Of a DNA stretch of 64,000 bases, positions 12,545 to 22,884 are shown piece by piece. Origin of the DNA: Telopea speciosissima (taxonomy: Eukaryota; Streptophyta; Magnoliopsida; Proteales; Proteaceae); contig NC_057923.1 of the NCBI RefSeq assembly GCF_018873765.1, forward strand, positions 992,001 through 1,056,000, read 5' to 3'. The position numbers and the translations under genes are program-made. The notes beneath the pieces are model-generated. The model was not told the origin of the DNA, ran no database searches, and saw only the letters and a program-made list of their open reading frames with translations. Positions within the stretch are counted from its first letter, which is position 1; every line of letters begins with the position of its first letter.

Positions 12545-12725
12545 TTCTAGACTTGGATGATGATACAACTCAAGTCAGCCTTATAACAACTGAATGGGGT
12601 TGGCTACATGGATCCTATTTTGCCAATCAATCCTATTCAAAGCCATACTTTTTACCAGTCCTAAACTATGCATTTTTTTTTTCAGCACTTCTCATAGAGT
12701 GATGACTTGGATAATTATAACAGGG
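12545..12725 (-). mobile_element. RTE-type LINE 3'-end fragment
   Basis: The minus strand contains the conserved C-terminal end of plant RTE LINEs in degraded form (KSMALNRIDW, then RIHVANPIQ, the usual R-IHVADPI block). It parallels fragments at 21212, 31011 and 44855. Only the 3' end is present. Confidence 0.65.
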
Positions 12726-12729
12726 ATAA

Positions 12730-15700
12730 TTTGAAAACATGAAATACAGAATTCCATTATAGAAATAGCTTTAGACAAGGGCAACCTACGCTTCAATTAT
12801 CAAATATCCTAGCCATATAGAGTTTCTAGTGTGTTGTTGTCATTGGAGTTTCTAGTGTGTCTGAACTATACCTACCATTCCAAATTACTGGTGTTTTTTC
12901 TTATCCTTTTTTTTTTTTAAGAATTTGTATGGATGTCATATGTTTTCTCTATGTATCTATTTATCAAACAGCTGTTTCATGAGGCATATACTCCACAATT
13001 TGAGGCTTAAAACCTTGTGTCTTGTAAAAATGGAAGGCCACATGTCATGCTTAATTGGTCATTACCATTATAAAAGCTGCCATACTGACCCTTTCCAATT
13101 TATAGTTCAATTAAAGAATGCCTAGGATAATCCTGCCTAAAGATCCTTGAGCAGCATGTATAGATTATCTTACCGGCGGAAGCAGAGGATACACAGGTGG
13201 AAGATGAAAATCAAAGATAAACAAACACTGAAAATCAAAATCAACAACTGAAACATGCAAAAAGAGTATATGAAAAATGATGGTAAAATCAGAATCCAGA
13301 TGAAGTAGTACGTTGATGTTACCTATTCAAGAAAAGAGGAAAATTGGCAAATATCAGGGCACAAAGCGCTAATTTCTCACAGCAAGATCTGCAAGTGGCA
13401 TTCACAAAACAATGGTCAGATTAGCTATAAAAGGAAAACCATAAATGCATAGAAAATGAAGTGGAAAAAATTGCTTTAAGGTTAATGATCTGGAGGGAGA
13501 TCTTGTTACTGTAGGAAAAAACTTGAACTACCATAGATGAAAACATGATCAAATTACCGTAAATTTGGAGGGGGGGAGAAAAAAAGAAGAGTCAAGCATC
13601 GATAGATACTCATTATAGATAGAATATTCCTCAAGCATCGAGAGATACTCATCGTCGTCAAGGCAACATTTGGGGTGACAAAATGAGGTGTCTACACCCC
13701 CTCCCCCCAAAAAATACTCATACATAGAAAACACCCTAGACAAGTTGAATAATATCACTTCATGATCTAGACCAATTTAATAGGTCTCATGATGGGCCCA
13801 CTTTGGCCTGAGATTCACAGTATTTTACTGGGTGTACCATGAGTAGAAGGTGCTAAAGCCAAGAAAAGTTTTCAGACTCTCTTTTTCCGGGTAGGTGGGA
13901 TACAAGACTAACAATAGAGATCAAAGATAATCAATGACTCTAATAAAGAGCATATTATGGAGCAACCTAGAGTACTCCCTCTAAGTTAATAATGGTGAAA
14001 GAAAATTTATTAGATATTAGAGGCATTAGGCTTTGGCTTCCATCCAACCAATACAATAATTTTGGGATTCATTCTTAAATATTTATCTTATCCAAAAACG
14101 AACAAAAAAAGGGAAAGTTGTAGTACAAAGTCCGTAGTGCCAGGTCTGGCACAAGGTGAAGGCTATAACTACAACATAACAGCTAACCTAACAATCAAAT
14201 CTGGTTCACAGGTAGCCCCCCAGTACAATATCCATTTTGCAGCCTAATCCGACTCTTACAAGCAGCTAAAAACATACTAAAACAATGGTTACAAGTCGGA
14301 CCAAACAATATGAACAGTTAAAGGGTATAGGGAAAAGTCTATTAAAGCAGGGCCATATGTTTCTTTTCTTTTCTTGGCTTCCAAACAAAGCCTAATAGAA
14401 AAAAGGTATTGCACATTTAAACCTGGAAAAGCTAAATTCATGAGAGGACTACAGGCCCCAATGGATACCAGTGAAGGAATGTGTTCATAAACTAAACCAT
14501 GTCAACAAGAGCCAAACCATGTTAGAGACATCCTTAGTCAAGGTAAAACAACAATAGAAGTAAAAGATATGGTACCTAAACATTAATAAATACTGTGGAA
14601 TCCATAACATGAAGCTGAGATGAATAATAGCATACAAGCATACTCTTACAATGCTACTAAGTATTCTTAATGATCAGCCTAAGATGTGAATAGGCATTTT
14701 TTAAAATAAAAAATGATGATACCAATCACAATTAATCACCATCTTGCTCACTTCCAATTGATGACTGGCTATATCAATGCTGTCTAGAAATGTGTTAGAT
14801 AAGGAGTTTTCAAAATAATTAAGTAAACAACATACTTCTTTGTTTGATTTTTTCTCAAGTAATAACTAATAAGGACGTCAAGCCCTGTTCTACATTTAAT
14901 TATATCTACCTAAATAACAATAATTAGTTGAAATAGATACAACAATATAAGTTCTAATTCATTGAAGTATGGGTTGAGATTAACTTTTTGGGTGAAAATG
15001 ATGAAATGTTCAGGTCACAAATAAATTGGGGATAGAATACAACTGAAAAAAATGGGGGTCTATTAAGATTCAAGGATTGGCTGATTCTGATCCAGATAGA
15101 GGAAGATTGGACCAACCCAATGTATAATATACTGTTGATAGGCCATCCACTGGAAAGATGGGATTGCAGTAAGGATTGACTGACCTAACCTTGCTTGAAT
15201 CAGTTGGGACCTATCCGTTATCAAATCCTGAATCAGTAATCCGTCAGCTCTATATCTCTGTCCTTTTTATGCATCTCTTGTGGAATGAGTAATAAATTAA
15301 GATTCTGACTTATGATATCTAATGATAGGATTTTGAAATTTTGTGGTTTAATATTACTGAGAAATTAATGAAATATAGTCAACATGGTATTTAGATTAAA
15401 CTAATAAGCCTGTTCTGCACAATAACTGGTGGCAGAAAAACAAAACCTAAGTATTTGTTAATGCAGAGCTGACCTCGAAGCAGTGTATGCCAATGGGAGA
15501 TCAGCTTGAAACAGGATCACAGGTATATTGGTAGAACCAGATTGAAAGATAACAAGATAATGAGCTGAAACTAATATACAACTGTTGGAAAGAAAAGAAA
15601 TAAAAGAAGCTGTAGAGAAGGGGGCAACACTTGATCTGTAGGGCTGGAATCTCCATCAGTACCCCAACCTTCGAATTACCCCATGGGTTTCCCGAAATCA

Positions 15701-15900
15701 CCATCATGAACCTACTGAATCGCCATGGCAGGGAGACCAAAAGCCGAAGCCAAAATTTTTGTTAATAAAGTCGTTGTACTGCAGCGTGGTTGCTGGCAAT
15801 GAGGGAATGACCTATCTAAAAAGAAAGAAAAAAAAATGGAGAGGTTAGGGTGGAGACTTACCAGAGTCGAGAGCGATAGACAGCCCAGGATAAGAGGACA
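12730..15900. other. AT-rich non-coding DNA
   Basis: No gene is recognisable. A 25-30 bp block ('caagcatcgatagatactcat') is imperfectly duplicated at 13594-13660. The segment at about 15640-15730 is open on the minus strand (SGNPWGNSKVGVLMEIPALQ) but has no recognisable homology. Confidence 0.45.
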
Positions 15901-15959
15901 CAACAGCGATCGACGTCGGCGACGAACTACAACAGTTAGGTCAGCAAAACAGCGGTAAT

Positions 15960-16299
15960 CGGTGAGGGAGAGTGAGGTTCGTTTTTGCAGTGAATAAACA
16001 AGCTTTGAGATCTGAGAGGGACTGAAATTGGGAGATTGGGATTGGGAGAGAGGAGATTGTGGAGAGGGAGAGACTAGATAGATTGCTTTTTGTTTTTTTT
16101 CGGTAAGAAAAGGATTTGATAGATTTTCTTTCATAAAAAACGGAAAAGAACTTTGAGACGTGAGAGGGACTGAAATTGGGAGATTAAGAGATGGAGAGAG
16201 AGGAGATCGCGGAGAGGGAGAGGGAAGGAGAAGGTCACGATTAAATAGATTTTTTACTTATTTATTTATGATTTATGATAAGAAAAGGATTCGATAGAT
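15960..16299. repeat. Tandemly duplicated block, left part of repeat copy B
   Basis: Two units (about 16003-16140 and 16150-16302) share 'gagagggactgaaattggga', then 'gataagaaaaggattcgatagattt'-like ends. The second unit is interrupted by the TTA-flanked transposon. The first unit gives the uninterrupted form of the same site (gatagattttctttcat). Confidence 0.7.
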
Positions 16300-16599
16300 T
16301 TAGGCACCGTTTGACAACGTTAGTACTAGCGTTTCTGTTTTGTTTTTTACTAAAAACGTATTTTGGTGTTATTATTATCAGAATAACGTTACTGGCTCCC
16401 TGAAAGGTGTTTGATAAACTTGTTCTAAAAACGTATCCAGAATACTATTAATACTGAAAGGTGTTTGATAAAACCTATTTCTGTAACAGTTTTGTATTGA
16501 TTAATATAAATTACAAAATTGCCATTTTTACTAAAATACATATAAAGTCATGGATGATAGGACATTCAAAATTATTTTTAATAAAAATATTTAAAAAAA

Positions 16600-16689
16600 G
16601 GTCTTGATGGATTCGAACCACCATCCCCTTGGAACATGGTTGAGACATCCTCATGTTCCAAGTGCTCTACCAATTTGAGCTGAAGACTC
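16600..16689 (-). tRNA. tRNA-like sequence with extended anticodon hairpin
   Basis: The minus strand has CAGCTCAAATTGGTAGAGC (D-arm/A-box) and GATGGTGGTTCGAATCCATC (T-arm/B-box). Between them CTTGGAACATG pairs perfectly with CATGTTCCAAG, an 11-bp stem longer than a normal anticodon arm. A T-run follows the 3' end, as in a Pol III terminator. The acceptor stem has mismatches at its base. No anticodon is assigned, and it is probably a tRNA-derived element. Confidence 0.5.
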
Positions 16690-17851
16690 AACAAGTAAAG
16701 TTTGAAATTTACAAGTAACCATGAGACCATGCCACAAACCATGCTTCAATGATAATACTAAACACAATCAACCATTTCATTCTACATGTCAAACAAAGTC
16801 AAAATAAACAAATAAAAGAAAAGAAAAGAAAAAAATATCACAAAGCAAACATTAATAGATCACAAGTGGTAATCCAATGGAAGCAACAGAATTTCATCAA
16901 CACTTATCCAAATTAATTAGCTGTGTTGTAGCAAATTCATATCATGACTCAACATTATGTATGTAATCCAGTGATCCACCATGATAACTCAACATATGGA
17001 TAACAGACAGAAATATTGACAGTGGAAAAAGAACAGAGGGAGAAGAAAAAAGAGAAGAGATGGTGATCAGATGTGAAGAAGTTTGTGGTGAGTCTTTTTT
17101 GAAACTTTGAATGGGGAGAGCTTAGGTGTTCAACAGTCCAAAGAAAGAGCAAAGATTGTAGAGTCTTTTGCAAAGGATACAATGAAACAAGTTCCATATC
17201 AAAATCCTCAACTTTTTGTAATAGGCTTTGCAAAAGATGAACATGTAGTTAGTGAAACTCAAGATGCAACACCAAAATCATAACAAGAATTGACAGCAAA
17301 CCTTCCAGCAGAAACCTTCTTCAGCCTCAGCAACACCAAAATATGGTTCTCATTTCTCAAAGTGGGTGGAGGAGGTCCCAATGCTTTGTGAATCACAGTG
17401 ACACAATCCAGTCCCAAGTGCAAATGGCAGGTTTCATCAAGCCACAAATATTGACCAAATTCTTTTTATAAACCTATACAAGCAGTGGTGGAAAATGGAC
17501 AAAGCCTGTCCTAGACAGCCTTAAAGTAAAAACTAACAACATTACCTTCTAGTGGATAAAAGCAAGCAAGTGATTGCCATTTTGGAAACAACAGATAATT
17601 TGAACAACAACAACTACAGATCCATACAAACAATTTGGAGGAAGAAACTTTAACCAAGGAGAGAACAAGGTTGATGCACACAATTAAGTGACAGTTAACA
17701 CAAGCTGAGCAAAGAGTCATACAGTGCAAAAGCTCTGGCATTTAATAGGTACAAACTCTACAAAAAGGTACAACCAAATTCTCATGCACAACAATCTGTC
17801 ACATAGTGAATTATTGATAATTAGTATTAGAAAGAACCACAACTTCCTCAC
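16690..17851. other. Transposon interior without recognised gene
   Basis: The minus strand has open stretches (for example LGPPPPTLRNENHILVLLRL at about 17300-17380) that might be further captured exons, but I recognise none of them. The downstream catalytic exons of the amidohydrolase were not found here. Confidence 0.4.
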
Positions 17852-17938
17852 CTTTATAGTAATGTACTCTTCAAAGGACTCTGTATACTTTCCATAGAGC
17901 TGTTGGGCATAATCATGAGGGGGCTTCTGAGTGGCCAC
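17852..17938 (-). pseudogene. Cullin-1 exon fragment
   Basis: The minus strand reads [17 protein letters not shown], then [11 protein letters not shown], ending at a GTGAGG donor. This matches the N-terminal CUL1 segment of the family ([16 protein letters not shown]...EEYI), part of the first cullin repeat that contacts SKP1/F-box adaptors in SCF ubiquitin ligases. It lies only about 50 bp past amidohydrolase exon 3 on the same strand, and no other cullin exon is recognisable. A lone exon of one gene next to exons of another, inside one pair of TIRs, indicates capture. Confidence 0.8.
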
Positions 17939-17987
17939 TTGCTAGCCTGGCAGAAGGAAGGAAGGAGTGGGCTTAGAGTTTACTGAC

Positions 17988-19658
17988 CTTGTTATTAGAG
18001 AATGATCAAATTTATGATTGATAGGTTGGACAATTAGAGCACCATCTACTCCTGCTTCTCCCATGCACTGCAGTAGCAAGCAAAGGAAAATCAATGACCA
18101 CATAAATATCACTTTTGTGCTCTTCAACTAAATATACAGTAATACCCTGCCCCCAATTGGTTATAATGATATCTTATTGATGAGGGAATATAATAGGAGA
18201 GAGAACAAAACACCAGCCATAAAGTGAGGCCAGGATATGTCAAACTTGCACCTCAGGCCAGTTAGGCATTTCTTTTCCATTCGTTCCACTCTTTGCAAAC
18301 ACATCTGCCAAAACAGTGATTTAGCTAGTATAGATCCCCTCCCTTTCTTTTTGTAGGCCCCATAGGAACAAAAGCACTGCATCAAATATTGGATGGTAGT
18401 TGAGGTCGGGACTCAACCCTTGGTCCTAAGTACATTCCTCCAGATTTACCAAGATTACATGTAACATTAATGAAATCAAATGGATAATGAAATTAATGGT
18501 ATCTCAATATAGAAGATATAGAATTATCCAACTTGCAATATCCTACTGCATAATTCTTTTATAACTATCCAAAATAATAATGAACCAAAAGAGTCGAGTC
18601 AAGGATGTGCAGCAAATCTAATTTCCTCTAGTTTAAAGTAACCGCCACACATTTTGTACAATGAAAGTGAATTAGCTATCCCTAGTGTGCAAGCAAGGAC
18701 AAAATCAATTCACATCTCTTAATGAATTTCTATGATATAGCAGATGTTGAAAATCGTTTCTTTAAAGACCCCAAAAGTCGAGGACTAAAATTAAATTCAA
18801 TTAAACCTTATCAGTGACAGAGAATGGACAAAATCCAAAATTTATGTTATACACTGAGTAAATGCAATTGTCACTCTATAATACAGATATGACCAAAAAC
18901 GAAGAGCTGTTGCAAGGACAAATCACAATGATCTCAAAAATGAGTTGGTAGAAGTAGAAGCAATCAGAAGCAGACTCAATGACCTCATTTAAGAGTTCAT
19001 GTACTGGAAGACAATCACAGGTGAATCCACTAAATTGATCTCCAACTCAGTTCACCAGAACTGAAAATGGAAAACAACTCATTGTGTATTTCCAAAACCA
19101 AACAAATTTGAAATTATTTTGTAAATTATAATTTGGAACACAAACTTCATTACTTCCTTGAAGCAATGGAATTTATTCTGCATCTTCAGATACCAGACAG
19201 TTTAAAGTGGGGGGAAGAAAATTAGACAAGGAAACAAACGCCAATAAAAATAACACGAGGAAATGCTTATAAGAGAGAGCCGCACGCACCTTAAGCAAGA
19301 AATCAACGCTTCCTGGTAATGACGGTTCTTGGCCTGGGAAATAAGGGTATTTGTCAGCAGCCTACCCAGAAAGAGAAACAAAAATGGTGAAAACAAGAAC
19401 GAGACAAATAAAATTAAGCAAAGCTGGGGTTTCTTCAAATTTGGGTATTTTCACCTCTTCAGGGGAAGCCCAAACGTGCAAATGAGAATCGATGATTTTG
19501 GGATGAAAAACCCTCTGAGACCCAACCATCGCCATCTTCGTAGCAGAGCTTCGAAATCTGAGTTTCACCGTGGAAGGTTTCGGACGTGAATAAAAATGGA
19601 AATGGGAGGTCCAAACCGACGAAAGCAGAGGTTGTTTTAGGCTTATTAGTGCCGCCAT
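17988..19658 (-). pseudogene. Amidohydrolase-2 family gene, exons 1-3 only
   Basis: Exon 1 is 19455-19658 (68 codons) and starts MAALISLKQP. Its Ser/Arg-rich N-terminus looks like a transit peptide, followed by the metal-binding motif IIDSHLHVWASPEE (the HxH of the amidohydrolase superfamily). Exon 2 is 19290-19361 (KYPYFPGQEPSLPGSVDFLL). Exon 3 is 17988-18067 (CMGEAGVDGALIVQPINHK). All splice sites are canonical and the phases fit. The family (Pfam Amidohydro_2, plastid-predicted plant members of unknown substrate) continues for about 250 more residues with further metal ligands; none is found before the left TIR. A transcript would therefore lack most of the barrel. A second start (MAMVGSQRVF) lies within exon 1. 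Confidence 0.8.
18070..19289. other. Intron 2 of the captured amidohydrolase
   Basis: A 1.2-kb AT-rich intron between exons 3 and 2. An open stretch at 18161-18385 on the minus strand (CLTGLRCKFDISWPHFMAG) has no recognised homology. Confidence 0.5.
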
Positions 19659-19679
19659 GAGTCCATGACTGCCAGGTCT

Positions 19680-19975
19680 CCTACCATTTAAGGGATTTCG
19701 AAGATGCAGAGATAGGGATTGTGCAGTGAAAAAAAGAAGAAGAAGAAGAAGCAGAAGAAAGCAATAGAACTAACCCTAGATGGCGACGACGAGTTGCAGG
19801 CGGTAGGAGATCTCGAGTGGGCGAGCTTGAGGTTGGAGAAATCAGCACTGGCGACGACGAGTTGCAGGTTCTTTGTCTCCTTCCCCGTATTTCCCTATGG
19901 AGGTTGAGAGAGGAGAGGTTTAGGGAAGGGTCGAGCGAGAGTTGAGGGAGAGGAGACTTTGGATTTTGGATCACA
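19680..19975 (-). promoter_or_regulatory. Putative 5' leader of the captured amidohydrolase
   Basis: This GC-richer block upstream of the start holds a roughly 70-bp tandem duplication: 'ggcgacgacgagttgcagg' at about 19782 and 19852. It lies inside the transposon and gives way to AT-rich TIR-proximal sequence at about 19980. Confidence 0.4.
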
Positions 19976-20171
19976 AAGTGGTAATAACAACAAATAGTTG
20001 TTATGTCAAAAACGTTATTTTAAGCATAAATTGTTATAAATTTTGATTTTTGTTATAAAAAACAAGTGAAACAAAACAGATTTATCAAACGATTTTTTTG
20101 TTTCATTTGTGTTCTGATAACGTTACTGGCAAAGAAACACTAAAAATATAACATTGTCAAACGGTGCCTTA

Positions 20172-20350
20172 CTTTCATCAAAAACAATTTTAAGAAATAA
20201 GAAAAAAAAAACAAAAACTAAGGATACCAATTTTCAGAAATAATAAGAAAGAATTACATAAAGATTACGAATTGAAAAACAAAATTTTAAATAAAAATAA
20301 AAGGTAGAATAAATGACTGAAAGATTTACCACAACGTGCTTTTATATAAT
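20172..20350. repeat. Right part of repeat copy B
   Basis: It matches 8560-8700 (reaching cacaacgtgcttttata) and continues the block interrupted at 16300. Confidence 0.55.
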
Positions 20351-20532
20351 AGTAATAATAATATGATATAATACGATAGGATGATAGTATGATATGATAT
20401 ATATATATATTTAAACTTTCATATTTTTCTTCCTCTTTGTGCAATCCAAACTATTTTCAATATCGATTCGATATCGACTCATTATCGATTTGGTATGAGA
20501 CCGACCCATATTGTATCCACATGATATGGTAC

Positions 20533-21206
20533 TGATACATCCAATATTCACCAGGCCAATCAACGAACGCCACGTGTCACAGATGACCCGCTCCATAGCC
20601 AAGGGGAATGAACCGGGGTCCCAGCACCCGGGTGCGGCCTGCACCCAGGCGCGGCCTCACCTAGGCGCGGCCACACATCCAGGCGCGGCCTCACCCAGGC
20701 GCGGCCTGCACCCAGGCACAGCATCGTGGGCACGTGAGGAGGGGGCTACCCACTTATGACTCGATCGTATCACTAAGACTCATGTCACCACCAGGACTCT
20801 AGACCGCCGCTTAGAGGTCACGTCACCCAGACGGATTCAAGCACCAAGGACGTTATCACCACACGCGGGTATCTATCCACTAATGATCTTGATACCACTA
20901 GGACACTCCCTCCCGCGGGGAGATAATCAATCAGGATAGAGCCCCGTTACCCAGGGCCTCTATCCACTCAACGGGACAATCGCCATCAAACTGGGACTCT
21001 CCACACCGCCATACGCTACTATAAAAGGCAAGGTACACAATCCCATCAAGGGACATCTAAACTCATACTGAATAATCACTATTCATCTGTTTGCGCCAGG
21101 AGATCTAACTTTGGCATCGGAGAGCCCTAGGCCGGAACCACACCGGTTCTCTCTGTTGACCCCTTGGTCCACTTGCAGGACCGCTCGACGATTTCTTGAC
21201 GCAACA
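20533..21206 (+). mobile_element. Solo LTR, 674 bp (Tat/Ogre-like Ty3/gypsy)
   Basis: It starts TGATACATCC, ends GACGCAACA and is flanked by a perfect 5-bp duplication GGTAC (20528-20532 and 21207-21211). The 3' part (ctttggcatcggagagccct, then a region ending cgacg...cgcaaca) is typical of Tat-lineage gypsy LTRs as I know them. A TATA box lies at 21020-21027 and a CACGTG G-box at 20571-20576. A GC-rich tandem array (caggcgcggcctcaccc variants, 20625-20720) lies between. No internal domain is present. Confidence 0.8.
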
Positions 21207-21211
21207 GGTAC

Positions 21212-21280
21212 AACAACAACAATTCAATCTTATCCCAACTAAATGGGATTGACTACATGGATCCAAGCAAAGACAAGGAC
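21212..21280 (-). mobile_element. RTE LINE 3'-terminal fragment with TTG tail
   Basis: The minus strand ends GGATCCATGTAGTCAATCCC, then a TTG repeat, the conserved 3' end of plant RTE elements. The 674-bp solo LTR inserted right at its tail. Confidence 0.65.
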
Positions 21281-22165
21281 ATAAATCAGCAGACAATGTT
21301 GATATCGATATGATACCATATGCAATATATCGCTTTGATGGTAATGCCATATCGTGGGATCCCACCATATCGCAAATTCGCAATCTTGGCGTGGGCGATA
21401 CTCTGTTTTGCCTTGGGTTTGAGTGCCTCAAGAGTGAACTTGATCTTTCTTGTTCAGACGTTTAATATCATTTCAACCTGAAAATTTGTGCGTTAGTTTT
21501 TCTGTTAGCGACATGTCTTGTGCAATCTGATTCCAGGAGGTTGATTGTAGTGTTTGAATCAAACTAGAGTCAATACTTGTAACTGAAATCTCCGCCAGAC
21601 CAGTTTCCAGAAACTTTTAATTTCAGATTTATATATTTTTCTGGATTATTGTTAAGTAGATTCAAGATCAATGTGGGTTAGGACGCTTCTCCTAAAATCC
21701 TAGCCTGTTTAGAACCTATTTGAGAGACTTAACTAAACTGTTAAAGGGATCTATCTCTCCACTGGTACTTTCTGTTTAGAATCTATTTGGAGATTTATAA
21801 TAGCAACGGCGATGAGTTATAGCAGCAGTAACTGGAGAGAAGTAAGGGATAGGGGAGATGGGTTTGAAACGTTGATTTTGGGGGGAGATGATGTGTTATA
21901 AAATTGTCCATCACAAAAATAAAAGTATAATATAATCATTTTCAAATATTTAATTATACCTAATGATTTAAACTTAACGAACGGTAAAAGATCATCCAAA
22001 GGTGCAGGTAAAAGGTGAAACTAAAGAGATGTTTTGTTATTGTTTCAAACATCAAAAGCTGCATATAATTTGCATTTAATATTAATATGAGACAATGGCC
22101 GTCTGAAAACTTGTCCTCCTAAATCACAAATTCCTAATTCCATCGAAGAATGATAGAATTAAACC

Positions 22166-22435
22166 TAGGGTTGTAAACGCATCGGATTCGGCTCGGATGG
22201 TGTTAAATTTGCATTCGCATCCGATTAGCTATCGGACAGAGTCGGATAGTGCTAAACAAATATGAACACGGTTACGGGTTGGATATTTTATCCGTTTACA
22301 TATAAATATAATTTTTCAGATAGTTATAGTCTATCCATATCCGTATTCGTTTAGTTTTTGAATGGATTCGGATAATGTTAAACAGATACGGACACGGATA
22401 CGAAAACATATTTTAACTATTCATTTACACCCCTA
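22166..22435. mobile_element. hAT-type MITE, 270 bp
   Basis: The termini TAGGGTTGTAAACG and CATTTACACCCCTA are imperfect inverted repeats of the TAGGGGTGTAAA hAT type. An 8-bp duplication flanks it (attaaacc / atttaacc, one mismatch). The interior is built of 'cggatacgga'-like words. It lies about 450 bp upstream of the LWD1 start. Confidence 0.75.
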
Positions 22436-22884
22436 ATTTAACCCCCACGCCGTGAACCGATTTCCCTACCTCCCTCTCAAATCAAATCTGTCTCGAATTT
22501 CGCACCCTCAGGCCGCAGCCGCCCTTCCTCCCTCCCTTCCCTGTCCCCTCCGTCCTCTTCTCTTTTGTCACTCAAAACTCACTCTACTCTAATCTAATCC
22601 TTCTAATCTCTTTCAGTTCACACTCTTGGCCTGCTATTCTCATGGTTTTCGTCTCAGGGATGTAGTTATTAAGAATAGGAAACAAACCCTCACATCCCAA
22701 TAGTAAAAATAGTTGGAAGATAGGGCAAAGGGGTTCTCTACATACTCTCTGCTGTGTGTGGGTGCCGGACTGACTGACGGGTGGGTGGTGTGGAAGATTA
22801 GTTTGATTGATTTTGATTGCTTGTCCCAGTCGACGGAACGCCGTCGATCGAATTCGAAAGTGGGAAGAAAAGTAGAAAAAAAAG
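22436..22884 (+). promoter_or_regulatory. Promoter-proximal region and 5' leader of LWD1
   Basis: A pyrimidine-rich stretch (22500-22620: ctccctcccttccctg, then ctctaatctaatcc) is typical of plant leaders. No clear TATA box is visible, so the transcription start is not fixed. It directly abuts the hAT MITE. The purine-rich gaagaaaagtagaaaaaaaag precedes the ATG. Confidence 0.4.

Larger units (their letters stand above)
16303..20168. mobile_element. 3,866-bp TIR transposon, PIF/Harbinger type, carrying gene fragments
   Basis: The termini are inverted repeats: ggcaccgtttgacaacgtta on the left and its near-exact reverse complement (ending aacattgtcaaacggtgcc) on the right, 15 bp perfect and about 19 of 20 overall. 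A TTA target duplication flanks it at 16300-16302 and 20169-20171. That TSD length and sequence is the hallmark of PIF/Harbinger elements. No transposase is visible. Inside, on the minus strand, are amidohydrolase exons 1-3, a cullin-1 exon and a tRNA-like sequence, so it resembles Pack-type (gene-capturing) elements. A direct repeat 'ataacgttactggc' lies near both ends (about 16383 and 20118). The flanking copy-B repeat supplies a paralogous empty site. Confidence 0.8.
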
